Of a stretch of 64,000 bases of DNA, positions 28,714 to 37,828 are shown piece by piece. Made by a program: the position numbers and the translations under genes. The stretch is taken from positions 32,916 to 96,915 of the forward strand of contig JBEVWG010000019.1 of the NCBI GenBank assembly GCA_040506705.1, given 5' to 3'. The DNA is from Thiodiazotropha sp040506705 (GTDB lineage Bacteria > Pseudomonadota > Gammaproteobacteria > Chromatiales > Chromatiaceae). Under the pieces are notes generated by a model, which saw nothing but the letters and a program-made list of their open reading frames with translations, ran no database searches and was not told where the DNA came from. Each line of letters opens with the position of its first letter. Position 1 is the stretch's first letter.

Positions 28714-29397
28714 TCAGGAACGATCATCTTTGAACATGCGCCATCCACTGATCATGGTACTTATCAGGCTTTGACGGGAGACAATATCCTCACGGATCGC
28801 GACATAGACATGGATGATCACGAAAACCACAATGACCCACATTCCCCAGTGGTGCCACATACGAACATCCTGACTCTGTCCGACCAGTGGGATCAACCAT
28901 CCAAAAAGTTGATCCTGCCAACTACCCAGACCGGTCTGTTCAGCATAGAGTGAGAAGCCGGTTAAGACCATTGCAATGCCACCCACTGTAATGATGACAA
29001 TCATAGTGATATGGGCCAATGGGTTATGGCCCTCATATTTCTTCGGCTCTTTTTCCAGAAAGGAGTACCAGCGTATCTCGTGCATTAACTCTTTCCAGAA
29101 AGAGAGGCGATAGAATGGCAGATGAAAGAGCTCCCGCGAATGTTCATTACCGACAAAGGCCCAATAGATTCTGCCGATAAATCCGACCGTAAATATATAG
29201 GCCGCAGCAAAATGGGCAAAACGCATATAGCCCATAAGAAAGTGGTCGCTTGCTTCACCTGGCATGGTTGGCAGAGGATTAGCAATAAAATAACCGGTAA
29301 CAGCAAGAACCAGAATCGCCAGTGCATTAACCCAATGCCATAATCTGACGGGGGCTTCGTAGACATAGACAGCAGTGCGTTTTATGGTCGTCTGCAT
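28714..29397 (-). CDS. hupC: HupC, b-type cytochrome subunit of the uptake hydrogenase
   Basis: 227-aa membrane cytochrome b that passes electrons from HupS to quinone. Helices with haem histidines are visible: VRLWHWVNALAILVLAVTGY, HFAAAYIFTVGFIGRIYW, ITMIVIITVGGIAMVLTGF and MWHHWGMWVIVVFVIIHVYVA. It closes the hupS-hupL-(small protein)-hupC operon and is followed by a terminator. The 3' 100 bases are duplicated as a relic beyond the cyanate cassette. Confidence 0.96.
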   Translation of the reverse strand: MQTTIKRTAVYVYEAPVRLWHWVNALAILVLAVTGYFIANPLPTMPGEASDHFLMGYMRFAHFAAAYIFTVGFIGRIYWAFVGNEHSRELFHLPFYRLSFWKELMHEIRWYSFLEKEPKKYEGHNPLAHITMIVIITVGGIAMVLTGFSLYAEQTGLGSWQDQLFGWLIPLVGQSQDVRMWHHWGMWVIVVFVIIHVYVAIREDIVSRQSLISTMISGWRMFKDDRS

Positions 29398-29485
29398 TGG
29401 AGTCTCTCCTGAATCGATATTAACGATCTTATGTTAGGGCCTGTTAACACTAATCGAACCGACCCTAAGAGCCGGATATTCAGTT

Positions 29486-29547
29486 TGGTGCGGCTGGGCG
29501 GTACCCTACGTCTTTTTTATATAGGTAGGGTGCGGCCCTGCCGCACC
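29486..29547. repeat. Paired GC-rich palindromes, GTGCGGC subtype
   Basis: Two facing arms (GTGCGGCTGGGCGGTACCC, partly decayed, and GTGCGGCCCTGCCGCACC) flank a T-rich linker TACGTCTTTTTTATATAGG. It lies between hupC and the 62-codon gene. Layout matches 15344-15403. Confidence 0.75.
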
Positions 29548-29568
29548 GAACTTGGCTTCAGTACTTTT

Positions 29569-29757
29569 TCAACTTCTGAGCAACCTGGTGACGGTCAAAC
29601 CACCCAGTACAGCGCCAACCAACAACAGTGGCAGTGGATGTTCTGACATCAGATGCAGAATTACAGATAAAAACTCTGCATCACTGTGCTCTCCAACATG
29701 AGCCAACAGTGGCCCGCTTACCAGCAAACCACTTAAACCAATCATTGCCTTTTTCAT
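29569..29757 (-). CDS. Small exported membrane protein between hupL and hupC
   Basis: A 62-aa protein with a clean signal peptide (MKKAMIGLSGLLVSGPLLA), a short histidine/acid stretch (HVGEHSDAEF, then HLMSEHP) and one hydrophobic helix (LPLLLVGAVLGGLTVTRLL). A good ribosome site (AGGAG, 6 bases before ATG) and its place inside the structural hydrogenase operon argue it is real. I know no named Hup protein of this form; the His-rich mature start recalls HupE-type nickel permeases, but it is far too short to be one. It might be an accessory subunit near HupC or a nickel-handling protein. Confidence 0.65.
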   Translation of the reverse strand: MKKAMIGLSGLLVSGPLLAHVGEHSDAEFLSVILHLMSEHPLPLLLVGAVLGGLTVTRLLRS

Positions 29758-29812
29758 CTCTACTCCTAATACAACTTGAAACGAATGGTGAATTCAGATC
29801 CGGAATACTAAC

Positions 29813-29960
29813 CAGGTCATAGATATTTAATGACAGGCCGTCGTGTGTTTGCTCACGGACTGCGTTATCTAAAACTTGCTGTAGGAGTGCTACAGCGGCG
29901 TTTGATGCCTTGCCGTGAGCAAACACACGACAGCTGAGTGTATTAATATCTATGGCCTGA
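29813..29960. repeat. Nested inverted repeat (MITE-like or terminator structure) after hupL
   Basis: Outer arms of about 45 bases share a perfect 19-base core, GTCGTGTGTTTGCTCACGG at 29840-29858 and its complement at 29913-29931, and further matching ends (CATAGATATT / AATATCTATG). An inner hairpin GCTGTAG/CTACAGC lies at 29878-29896. It sits directly after the hupL stop and could shape the hupL-hupC transcript, or be a small non-coding mobile element. Confidence 0.65.
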
Positions 29961-29967
29961 TTAGTAA

Positions 29968-31764
29968 CTACCGCACCTTAACCTTTGCCAGCTCCTTACC
30001 CTCTTCACTCATCACGTGGGTGGAACAGGCGAGACAGGGGTCGAAACTATGCAGCGTGCGCAGTATCTCTACCGGCTGATCTGCACGTTCCACCTTAGTG
30101 TTCATCAATGAGGCTTCGAAAGCACCGATATTGCCTTCGCTGTCTCTCGGTGAACCATTCCATGTGGTGGGCACCACGCATTGATAGTTGTCGATGCGGG
30201 TATCCTTGATCTTGATCCAATGCCCCAGGGCGCCTCTTGGCGCTTCACTGAAACCGACACCTTTTGCCTCTTTCGGCCAGGTTTCAGGATCCCAATTGTC
30301 GACGTTGGCGGTTGATGAATCCCCCGCCTTGATATTGGCCATCAACTTATCCATGAAGTAGCGCATCTTGTCTGCCGCCCAATCGGCTTCCAGTCCACGT
30401 GCAGCTGTCCGACCAAGGGTTGAGAATAGTGCAGTGACCGGCACATCTAGCGTTTTCAGTACAAAGTTAATCTGTTCGGTAATCTCTTCATGGCCCTTGG
30501 CATAACCGATGATATATCGTGCTAGTGGACCAACTTCCATGGCATGGCCACGCCAACGCGGCGCTTTAATCCAGGAGTACTTGGCGTCTTCGTCAATCTG
30601 CTCGATATTGGTTTTTGTTCCCTTGGAATTCGGGCCCAGCTGGAAATTTGGTTCGGTAATACCATCCCAGGGATGCAAACCTTTGACCCCATCGGGATAG
30701 TTGTACCAGGAGTGAGGGACATACTCCTGGATCTCATCCGGATTACGCAGATCGACTTCGTGCACCTCCTTGAGATTGCCATTGAGGATTGCACCTCTGG
30801 GCATCATCAGGTTGGCTGCAGAGTAGTCGTTAGCGCGATCAGGGATATCACCATAACTAAGCACATTCGTACTCGACAGACCACCACCGTAGAGCCAACC
30901 CTTGTAAAACTGACCCACAGCAAGAATATCTGGAATGTAGACGTTTTTGATAAACTCTCTGGTACTGTCGATGATCGAAGAGATCTGGTTCAGGTTGACC
31001 ATATTCAGAGCACCAACCGATCCGACACCATCCAGATTGATTGGACAAGGTACGCCGCCCACCAACCAATTGGGATGAGGATCCTTGCCTCCGAAGATGG
31101 TTCGTATTTTCATTATCTCCTTCTGAAAATCGAGCGCTTCGAGATAGTGGGTGACGGCCATCAGATCAGCTTCAGGTGGAAGCAGATAGGCCGGGTTATC
31201 CCAATAGCCGTTTTTGAAAGGACCAAGCTGGCCACTCTCAACAAACTTTTTCAGTCGGTTCTGGATATCACGAAAATATCCTGGTGAGGATTTGGCATGC
31301 TTAGGCGAAACCTTTTGTTGCAGTTCTGAGGTTGCCTTTGGATCTGCCTTGAGTGCATTTACTGGATTGACCCAGTCGAGAGCATGCAGATGGTAGAAGT
31401 GAACCAGATGATCATGAGCCTGCAGCGTCAACTGCATGATGTTGCGAATGGAGTTGGCGTTCTCAGGTATCTCTATTTTCAGTGCATCTTCCACTGCACG
31501 CACCGAGGTCAATGCATGGGTGCCAGTACAGACACCACAGATCCTCTGGGTAAAGGCCCAGGCATCACGTGGATCACGGCCCTTGAGAATCACTTCCAGT
31601 CCGCGCCACATGGTGCCGGTGGAAACTGCATTGCGGATGATATTTTCCTCATCCACATTCACTTCACAACGCATGTGGCCTTCGATTCGGGTTACCGGGT
31701 CGACAACGACGCGCTGACCTGAATCATCAAGGTTATAACCGTTTGGCGTGGTCTTGGTGCTCAT
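29968..31764 (-). CDS. hupL: Uptake [NiFe]-hydrogenase large subunit (group 1, membrane-bound)
   Basis: 598-aa catalytic subunit that oxidises H2 at the periplasmic face. The proximal motif is RICGVCTGTHALTS near residue 74 and the distal one is DPCLACSTHV near the end. After the final motif His a 15-residue peptide (VMSEEGKELAKVKVR) remains, the substrate for HupD cleavage. It has no signal peptide and is carried through Tat by HupS. Its start overlaps the hupS stop by 4 bases. Confidence 0.98.
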   Translation of the reverse strand: MSTKTTPNGYNLDDSGQRVVVDPVTRIEGHMRCEVNVDEENIIRNAVSTGTMWRGLEVILKGRDPRDAWAFTQRICGVCTGTHALTSVRAVEDALKIEIPENANSIRNIMQLTLQAHDHLVHFYHLHALDWVNPVNALKADPKATSELQQKVSPKHAKSSPGYFRDIQNRLKKFVESGQLGPFKNGYWDNPAYLLPPEADLMAVTHYLEALDFQKEIMKIRTIFGGKDPHPNWLVGGVPCPINLDGVGSVGALNMVNLNQISSIIDSTREFIKNVYIPDILAVGQFYKGWLYGGGLSSTNVLSYGDIPDRANDYSAANLMMPRGAILNGNLKEVHEVDLRNPDEIQEYVPHSWYNYPDGVKGLHPWDGITEPNFQLGPNSKGTKTNIEQIDEDAKYSWIKAPRWRGHAMEVGPLARYIIGYAKGHEEITEQINFVLKTLDVPVTALFSTLGRTAARGLEADWAADKMRYFMDKLMANIKAGDSSTANVDNWDPETWPKEAKGVGFSEAPRGALGHWIKIKDTRIDNYQCVVPTTWNGSPRDSEGNIGAFEASLMNTKVERADQPVEILRTLHSFDPCLACSTHVMSEEGKELAKVKVR

Positions 31765-32840
31765 TGATCACGGTCTCCTTTCTTTTGCGCGTTTTTAATA
31801 GCAGTTACAGCAGCATGGGCAGCAGCTGTTGCACCGACAATTCCGGCAGCAGCCAAACCGACCTTATCTGCATTGGCCTCGACACCGAACTGATGGGTGT
31901 CGGTCACATGCTGGTAGAAAGAGCCCTTGTCCCAAAATCCATCCTCAGAGCAGCCGATACAGCCATGACCCGCCTGGATCGGAAATGAGAGCCCTCCATT
32001 CCAACGGATGGTTGAACAGGCGTTATAGGTGGTTGGACCTTTACACCCCATCTTGTAGAGGCAGTAACCTTTGCGAGCAGAGTCGTCATCCCAGGCCTCA
32101 ACAAACTGGCCCGCATCGAAATGAGGACGTCGATAACATTTGTCATGGATACGCTGGCTGTAGAACATTTTCGGGCGTCCCTGACGATCCAGTTCCGGAA
32201 ACTTTTCGAAGGTAAGAATGTAGGTGACCACGGCGGTCATCACCTCAGCAATCGGTGGACAACCCGGCACTTTGATAATCGGCTTATTGGCTAGACCAGG
32301 CACCTTATGTACCGGTGTTGCACGAGTAGGATTCGGACGGGCTGCCTGAACACAGCCCCAGGAGGCACAAGATCCCCAGGAGATGATTGCTTTACAGTGC
32401 TCTGCCGCCATTTTGAGCTGTTCGACAAAAGGCTTGCCACCAATGATGCAGTACATGCCATCTTCATCAAGAGGCGGATTGCCTTCTACAGCCAGGATGA
32501 AGTTGCCGTCGTACTTTTCGATGGTCTCTTCAATGATCGCTTCGGCTTCATGTCCTGCCGCAGCCATGATGGTGTCATCATAATCGAGAGAGATCATCGA
32601 CAGCACCACATCCTTCGCCAGCGGATGGGCAGAACGGATAAACGACTCGGAGCAACAGGTGCACTCAAGACCGTGCAACCAGATCACCGGGATTCGGGGC
32701 TTGGTCTCCATTGCTTCGGCAATGCGTGGCACCACTGCGGGTCCCAACCCCAGGGCAGAGGCAGTCAAACTGCAGAATTTCAAAAAACTACGACGTGTAA
32801 TCCCCTGCCGCCGCATGACTTGGTAAAAGGTCTCGGTCAT
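31761..32840 (-). CDS. hupS: Uptake [NiFe]-hydrogenase small subunit, O2-tolerant type
   Basis: 359-aa iron-sulfur subunit. The twin-arginine signal is RRSFLKFCSLTASALGLG, and a C-terminal anchor helix is AAAGIVGATAAAHAAV. The proximal cluster region reads LECTCCSES and, further on, SWGSCASWGCVQAARPNPT. This is the six-cysteine pattern (the two extra cysteines equivalent to C19 and C120 of E. coli HyaA) that binds the 4Fe-3S cluster of O2-tolerant (group 1d-like) enzymes. The start at ATG 32840 (MTETFYQVMRRQG) has a good ribosome site (GGAG); an upstream frame to 32897 runs into the promoter region. Confidence 0.97.
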   Translation of the reverse strand: MTETFYQVMRRQGITRRSFLKFCSLTASALGLGPAVVPRIAEAMETKPRIPVIWLHGLECTCCSESFIRSAHPLAKDVVLSMISLDYDDTIMAAAGHEAEAIIEETIEKYDGNFILAVEGNPPLDEDGMYCIIGGKPFVEQLKMAAEHCKAIISWGSCASWGCVQAARPNPTRATPVHKVPGLANKPIIKVPGCPPIAEVMTAVVTYILTFEKFPELDRQGRPKMFYSQRIHDKCYRRPHFDAGQFVEAWDDDSARKGYCLYKMGCKGPTTYNACSTIRWNGGLSFPIQAGHGCIGCSEDGFWDKGSFYQHVTDTHQFGVEANADKVGLAAAGIVGATAAAHAAVTAIKNAQKKGDRDQ

Positions 32841-32909
32841 CACCCTACTCCTCCAGGTCGATCTATTCAGATATGCGGCTTTATCTTTTTTCCGCACTTT
32901 CCTTGAGTG

Positions 32910-32925
32910 AGCAACAGTTATGCCA
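32910..32925 (-). promoter_or_regulatory. sigma-54 promoter of hupSLC
   Basis: Minus-strand TGGCATAACTGTTGCT matches the -24/-12 consensus with mismatches only at the last base of TGGCAC and the following G; GG and GC are kept at correct spacing. It predicts a leader of about 58 bases before the hupS start and control by HoxA. Confidence 0.75.
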
Positions 32926-33767
32926 TATTAATATCTTTCTTTATATTCAATGAGATAAATTGATTTGAGTCGAGCCCTGTCTCCAGTATGTGTATGTTTG
33001 GATACCGCAATAGAAGATAGAGTGGCAATCAACTTACCGGTTGTATTCAGATTTCAGAGATTGAATTCATTTAGATCGGCTGAAACCATCCACCTAGTGT
33101 GGTGCGTCATATAAACCCTATATTTGGAGAGATTTATTAAACTGGAATTTCAGTGTTTTTAGTCATATTTACTTTCCCTGTACTCTCTAAATCATATAGC
33201 CTTTAGTGCTTGATATCGCTGATTTGTATAGCGTTGCTTTTCTTTTTTTAAGCAGACTTGGTGGGGCATGGCCCCACCCTACACCTTGACCTGACAGGTA
33301 GGGTGGGGCCCTGCCCCACCATAGTGTGCTGGAACGGCATAAAAAACCACTTCGTCTGATTATTAGAATGTTGTTAATTGAAGCACCACGGTGATTCCAG
33401 AAGGACTCGCTGTGTAATTTATTGATAGGCCTAGATTGTCAGTCGGACAACGTTACACAGAGGGTGACCAAGTCTATCCAAAAAATATTTTCAGAAAAAT
33501 TAGCGCTTAATCACTCATAACTTGTTATATAAAAAAGCAAGTTAGCCTTGTGCATGGGAGTTTGTTTTTGTACGAAGATAAACAATAAAAACACAATTAA
33601 TTGTGAATGCAGGGCATGAGAGTTACGACAGGGCCGCAGCCTATGACTTTTGCGATACCCCACGTTAAAGGCGAGGGTTTTTTACGCTTACTTCAGTCAT
33701 GTAGAAGATTAACGGTGTAACTTTAACCTGACCAGTGGATTCAGGTTTACCTTTTAACCATTTCAGA
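32926..33767. other. Long AT-rich gap upstream of hupS with a GC-rich palindrome pair
   Basis: No gene recognised in about 840 bases. It should contain HoxA binding sites near the hupS end. A GTGGGGC palindrome pair lies at 33260-33320. The remainder (33321-33767) is AT-rich with no clear structure. Confidence 0.5.
33260..33320. repeat. Paired GC-rich palindromes, GTGGGGC subtype
   Basis: The arms GGTGGGGCATGGCCCCACC and GGTGGGGCCCTGCCCCACC face each other across ACACCTTGACCTGACAGGTA. The same arrangement occurs at 46988-47047 and begins at 63954. Confidence 0.8.
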
Positions 33768-34016
33768 TCAGTGTTCACATTTATCCAGATTCTCTTTTGC
33801 ACCTGGCAATACCGAGAGTAAAAAAGTGGCGATAAGAATCAATGGTGCAAACAACAACAAAAGCAGTCCGGCAAACATAACCACCTGCTGCATATAGAAC
33901 AGATCAGGTACAACGTTAGTGCCGGCCAGAATCATCAGGATACCCGCAATAAAAAAAATAGAGGAGACCAATACTCCCTCCCGCATTGTCTTACAACCGA
34001 TTTTCAGTAGTCCCAT
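33768..34016 (-). CDS. Small two-helix membrane protein downstream of the HAO-like/NapC pair
   Basis: 82-aa protein with two predicted transmembrane segments (VLVSSIFFIAGILMILAG and VVMFAGLLLLLFAPLILIATFLL) and a charged tail. A GAGGG ribosome site precedes ATG 34016. It follows the tetraheme quinol dehydrogenase by 35 bases, so it probably belongs to the same transcript. I do not recognise the family; it could help anchor or assemble the cytochrome complex. Confidence 0.65.
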   Translation of the reverse strand: MGLLKIGCKTMREGVLVSSIFFIAGILMILAGTNVVPDLFYMQQVVMFAGLLLLLFAPLILIATFLLSVLPGAKENLDKCEH

Positions 34017-34051
34017 TGGGTACCCTCATTTTTTCTCCAGTCCACTCAAGA

Positions 34052-34681
34052 TCAATGGTCACCGAGTAACTTGTCAGCCTCACCCGGCTGTAATCCATAC
34101 TCCTGCTCAATCATCCGGTTCCATTTGTCTCTTTTGAAAACTGATTTGGCAGGTACAACTCTATGCACCAGGTTGTAGTGACACTCGATACAGGTTTTGT
34201 CTTTGGCATCCTCACGGTGAATCAGGAGCGTATCCGGTCGACTTCCAAATATTGCCTCTTTAACATGGCAACGTTTACAGGTGGCGGAGTCACGCTTCTT
34301 AAACCACTCCCTTGCAGCAAATGCCGCTTCTGGCAGATGCAGTGCATTGATCACAGGATCATCATATTCCGGGCCGAATATCTGTTTGAAGAGATCCTTG
34401 CCGCCAATAAAGTGATCCCATGTTGCGGCGAACACACCTTCAGAAACATGACAGTCACCACAACTGGCACGTACACCAGAGGTCGGTTTGTAGTGCGGTG
34501 ATTGCCGATAGGGTTCCGCAACCAACTCCATTGAATGACAGGTTGTACAGAAGGCCTCACTGCTGGTCAGATGATCGAACTCGGCTAAAAACAGCATAAA
34601 ACCAATACCTGCCACTCCACCAATCAATAGCGCAAAAAGGACATGACGAGTAATGAACAGGGGAAGTTTAAGCTTACTCAT
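34052..34681 (-). CDS. NapC/NrfH-family tetraheme quinol dehydrogenase
   Basis: 209-aa membrane-anchored cytochrome c with one N-terminal helix (HVLFALLIGGVAGIGFMLFL) and four CxxCH motifs (CTTCH, CGDCH, CKRCH, CIECH), the NapC/NirT/NrfH pattern. It would pass electrons from quinol to the octaheme protein encoded just upstream. The start at ATG 34681 (MSKLKLP) overlaps the upstream stop by 8 bases. In Campylobacterota a similar protein (often called HaoC or CycX) partners HAO-like enzymes. Confidence 0.92.
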   Translation of the reverse strand: MSKLKLPLFITRHVLFALLIGGVAGIGFMLFLAEFDHLTSSEAFCTTCHSMELVAEPYRQSPHYKPTSGVRASCGDCHVSEGVFAATWDHFIGGKDLFKQIFGPEYDDPVINALHLPEAAFAAREWFKKRDSATCKRCHVKEAIFGSRPDTLLIHREDAKDKTCIECHYNLVHRVVPAKSVFKRDKWNRMIEQEYGLQPGEADKLLGDH

Positions 34682-36143
34682 GGCTCTCCTTCCCAATACC
34701 GTAACCGAGGATCGGATTCGGTTTTGATGGATTGTTCAGCCAGCTGTGTTGATCAAGGCTGGTGACATGAGTCTTGATCAGATCATTAGCCCTCTCTTCA
34801 CCAGCGAGCTGACGTAGTTGGGGCAGAAACTCGCCATAAAAGTTCTGCCCTACCTTATGCATCCCCTCCCATGAAGCGTAGTTGGGACTCATCATTGCTG
34901 CACCATGACGCGCTGCAGTACCTTCGTCATGCCAGAGTCGCCAAAAGCTGAACTCGATCGGCTCATCAAAGGGTGCCGGTGTCAGCAGTTTCATTTCGTA
35001 GAGTGCAGACATGATTGCCTGAGCGGGTTTTCCAAATTTGTCATTATAGAGTTTCACCACATCATCGAACTGCTTCATCGCGCTTTTAACAAAGCCCTTA
35101 CTGTGACACTCAAGACAAACTTTATTCATGATCTGCCTGCGCCGCTCGGGTGTCGCCACAGCTTTGACTTTTGCCATGCTGCCATCAAGCTTATTCAGTT
35201 CCGTACCCCGTCGCGGTGCAGGTTGGGATTTTGGCAGTTCCCTTCTGTCTCCATCCTCAAAGATAATCAGATATTGTTGTTCAGATACCGGACGATTCAG
35301 ACTCCAGGCATCACGCATACCTACATCGTGACTTGCCTTGACGCCAGGCGTGGCACCCATATGACAGGTAACGCAGGTCGGTGCGGCACTGTAGTCTTTG
35401 CCTAGCACCCACTGATCACTCTCCAGGTTCATTCTGGATCTGTTGGCCTCATAGAGCATGCCATGCTTTGAGCTTCGATAGACTTCATCATCTGGAGATT
35501 CCGGGCCGGTATGGCACCAGGTACAGGCACTAGGATCCCTCGCCTGCGCCTTGGAAAAGCTATGACGTCCATGACAGGCAGAACAGGAACCCAGAGAACC
35601 ATCCGGATTGATACGCCCAATACCTGTATTGGGCCAGGTTTCCGGAGTAAGTGTGCCATCTCCTCGCACCTTCACTTTGGAGCCATGACATTGTGCACAG
35701 CCTGCAGCAACCATCTCCTTACCACTCAAATTATCTGCAAGTGCAGGCAGGCGGTTTTTTATAAGGCTCAGCGCTTTTGCATGGACAGATCCCTCTGTCT
35801 CTTTAAACTCCCTGGTATGACAGCGACCGCAGTCCTTGGGAGAAACAATGGTGGCGATAATTGCGCCTTCATGTTCTATGGCATCATTATCGACCTGGTC
35901 AGCCAAATGACAGTCGAGACAGTTAACCCCTGCCTCAGCATGGGCACTGTTCTGCCATTCATGAGTTAAACCTGCAGAAGCTTTTTTATGGCAGGAGACA
36001 CACTCTTTACCCTCTTCCAGTCCCCAATTACTTGGATCCAGCTTTACCTTTTCAGCCACCGAAAGAGGAACCAAACCAATCCAAAACAAAAGTACCAGCA
36101 CTATCCTGATAGTAGTGCATCCATTTGGTTGGTATTTATGCAT
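34674..36143 (-). CDS. Octaheme cytochrome c of the hydroxylamine oxidoreductase (HAO) family
   Basis: 489-aa exported protein with signal peptide (IRIVLVLLFWIGLVPLSVA) and eight CxxCH motifs: CVSCH, CLDCH, CGRCH, CAQCH, CSACH, CTWCH, CVTCH and CLECH. Spacing and the C-terminal helical block (RLWHDEGTAARHGAAMMSPNY) match HAO-like octahemes. Paired with a NapC-type quinol dehydrogenase, as here, such proteins are thought to work reductively on nitrite or hydroxylamine. True oxidising HAOs carry a tyrosine cross-linked to the catalytic haem; whether that residue is present could not be settled without an alignment. No haoB-type gene is adjacent. Confidence 0.88.
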   Translation of the reverse strand: MHKYQPNGCTTIRIVLVLLFWIGLVPLSVAEKVKLDPSNWGLEEGKECVSCHKKASAGLTHEWQNSAHAEAGVNCLDCHLADQVDNDAIEHEGAIIATIVSPKDCGRCHTREFKETEGSVHAKALSLIKNRLPALADNLSGKEMVAAGCAQCHGSKVKVRGDGTLTPETWPNTGIGRINPDGSLGSCSACHGRHSFSKAQARDPSACTWCHTGPESPDDEVYRSSKHGMLYEANRSRMNLESDQWVLGKDYSAAPTCVTCHMGATPGVKASHDVGMRDAWSLNRPVSEQQYLIIFEDGDRRELPKSQPAPRRGTELNKLDGSMAKVKAVATPERRRQIMNKVCLECHSKGFVKSAMKQFDDVVKLYNDKFGKPAQAIMSALYEMKLLTPAPFDEPIEFSFWRLWHDEGTAARHGAAMMSPNYASWEGMHKVGQNFYGEFLPQLRQLAGEERANDLIKTHVTSLDQHSWLNNPSKPNPILGYGIGKESHE

Positions 36144-36532
36144 GTACCCCCCCTTTTAGTGCGTATTATTATTTAGTGAAAGCGTTCAATAGGTGCAGCT
36201 CCATTAAACCTTCGCATTCTTGTTCAGTGCAGATTACATAGCCATTTACTAGGAATTTCTGCGTGGCGTTGGCTTAACTTTAATAATTGTTTTCAGAACA
36301 GCGCCACACCTTCACACACTATTACACTATGCTATTTTTATAATTATTGTTCAATATCGGATTGATCATTAGTGCAGATAATTATTTTCTGCAATGAATA
36401 TTAGCTTTTGTTAAATGAGTGTTTTCCCTAATTGCTAATCTAGTCAGTAAAATGGGAATATTGTAGATCAGAAATTTGTAATTACAGAGGGAGCTGGAGT
36501 TGCAAATTTAAAAATAAAAAAGGAGGAAAAGG
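36144..36532. other. Divergent control region between HAO-like and pentaheme cytochrome genes
   Basis: About 390 AT-rich bases that must hold both promoters. A near-perfect 21-base palindrome with arms TGCAGA and TCTGCA around an AT core lies at 36373-36393 and is a candidate operator. No sigma-54 match or clear FNR/NarL site was found. Confidence 0.5.
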
Positions 36533-37813
36533 ATGGATAATAACAAAAGAGTAAGCCTGCTGATTGTGATTTTCTGCTGGTTCGCTTTCATGAATCTCGC
36601 AACAGCTGAACCACTTCACCACATCTCATCTGAAACCTGCAAGACCTGCCATAAAGAGATCTACAAACAGTGGAAAGGGTCAATGCACGGTAACAGTTCA
36701 GCACTCAATGATCCGATACACGCCACTTTTTACAAAAAGGTGGTCGGTGACCCGACTAAAGAAAATGTCAAACACAAGGCTTCTGGCAAGTATCCAATCT
36801 GTCTGCAGTGCCACGCACCCAATGCAGCAAAGGACAAAACAACCAAACTGGACGCCAAACCTGCCTACTCTGAAGGGGTAAACTGTATCGTTTGCCATAC
36901 CCTGAAGAAATACAACGGCATTCAGGCAGCAAATGGTAAATTACAGCTTGGACTGAAGTCCTACGACTACTCAAAAGATTCCATTCAAGGTCCTGGAAGA
37001 CACTCCAATGTAGCATTACAGAAGTTATCCGCAGCGGGTGATGTCTTCGGTGGTGGTAACATGAGTGACGACAGCAAGCCCAATCCTCATTTAGGCGAGG
37101 CTGTCACTGTGGATGGTAAAGAGATCCCCTCCATGCCGATGGAGAGCAATCCAAAACTGATGAAGACTTCAGATGCCTGTATGGGCTGCCATGATCAGCG
37201 CAATAACCCGCACGGCGTACCGCTTTGTCAGACAGGCAATGAGTACTCCATCAGTCACTCCCAGGTCAACTGCCTCTCCTGTCATATGCCGATTAATGAC
37301 GGCCTGGCTGATCACTCCATGGGTGGCGGCCACAGCAGCAGCATTCTGCAGCGTTCGGTCGTATTCGATGTCTCGACTGAGACCATGGGGGAGAAGATAC
37401 GTGCAACCGCTTTTCTTAAGAACCCCCAACCCCACAGTCTGCCGACAGGTGCTCCATTCCGCAACATCTACATGAAGCTGACCGCCTATGACGCTGAGGG
37501 TAATGTGGTTTGGGAAAATGCCAAGGGGCACCCAAAGGATGGTGACCCGCAGGCCTACTTCGTCTACGCACTGGCCGATAGCGAAGGCAAGCCGGCGATG
37601 CCGCCAACTGCAACTGCGCTTGGTAAGGATTCGCGTCTGAAACCTCATGAAGAGCGAACCCTTGTCTATGAAATACCTGCAAAGGGTGTGAAACTGGTGC
37701 GTGGTGAACTCTACTACAATCTACTTTGGCCAGTATTGGTAGAGAAGTTCAAACACCTCTCTGAAGAGTTGACAGCACCCACACTGATTGCAACAGCAGA
37801 AAGCAGTTTATAA
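36533..37813 (+). CDS. Exported pentaheme cytochrome c (cytochrome c554-like)
   Basis: 426-aa periplasmic protein with signal peptide (VSLLIVIFCWFAFMNLATA) and five CxxCH motifs (CKTCH, CLQCH, CIVCH, CMGCH, CLSCH) in the first 250 residues. The arrangement resembles the cytochrome c554 family. The last 170 residues have no haem and look beta-rich (SLPTGAPFRNIYMKLTAYD). A strong ribosome site AGGAGG lies before the ATG. It could shuttle electrons between the membrane quinol dehydrogenases and the octaheme proteins on either side. Substrate not deducible. Confidence 0.88.
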   Translation: MDNNKRVSLLIVIFCWFAFMNLATAEPLHHISSETCKTCHKEIYKQWKGSMHGNSSALNDPIHATFYKKVVGDPTKENVKHKASGKYPICLQCHAPNAAKDKTTKLDAKPAYSEGVNCIVCHTLKKYNGIQAANGKLQLGLKSYDYSKDSIQGPGRHSNVALQKLSAAGDVFGGGNMSDDSKPNPHLGEAVTVDGKEIPSMPMESNPKLMKTSDACMGCHDQRNNPHGVPLCQTGNEYSISHSQVNCLSCHMPINDGLADHSMGGGHSSSILQRSVVFDVSTETMGEKIRATAFLKNPQPHSLPTGAPFRNIYMKLTAYDAEGNVVWENAKGHPKDGDPQAYFVYALADSEGKPAMPPTATALGKDSRLKPHEERTLVYEIPAKGVKLVRGELYYNLLWPVLVEKFKHLSEELTAPTLIATAESSL

Positions 37814-37828
37814 AAGCAGACTAACCCG

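Noticed and set aside
30544..31287. 247-codon plus-strand open frame
   Set aside because: Antisense to hupL; a shadow of its codon usage with no ribosome site or domain.
32940..32975. IHF site near the hupS promoter
   Set aside because: AATCAATTTATCT on the minus strand fits only part of the consensus; AT-rich background makes this weak.
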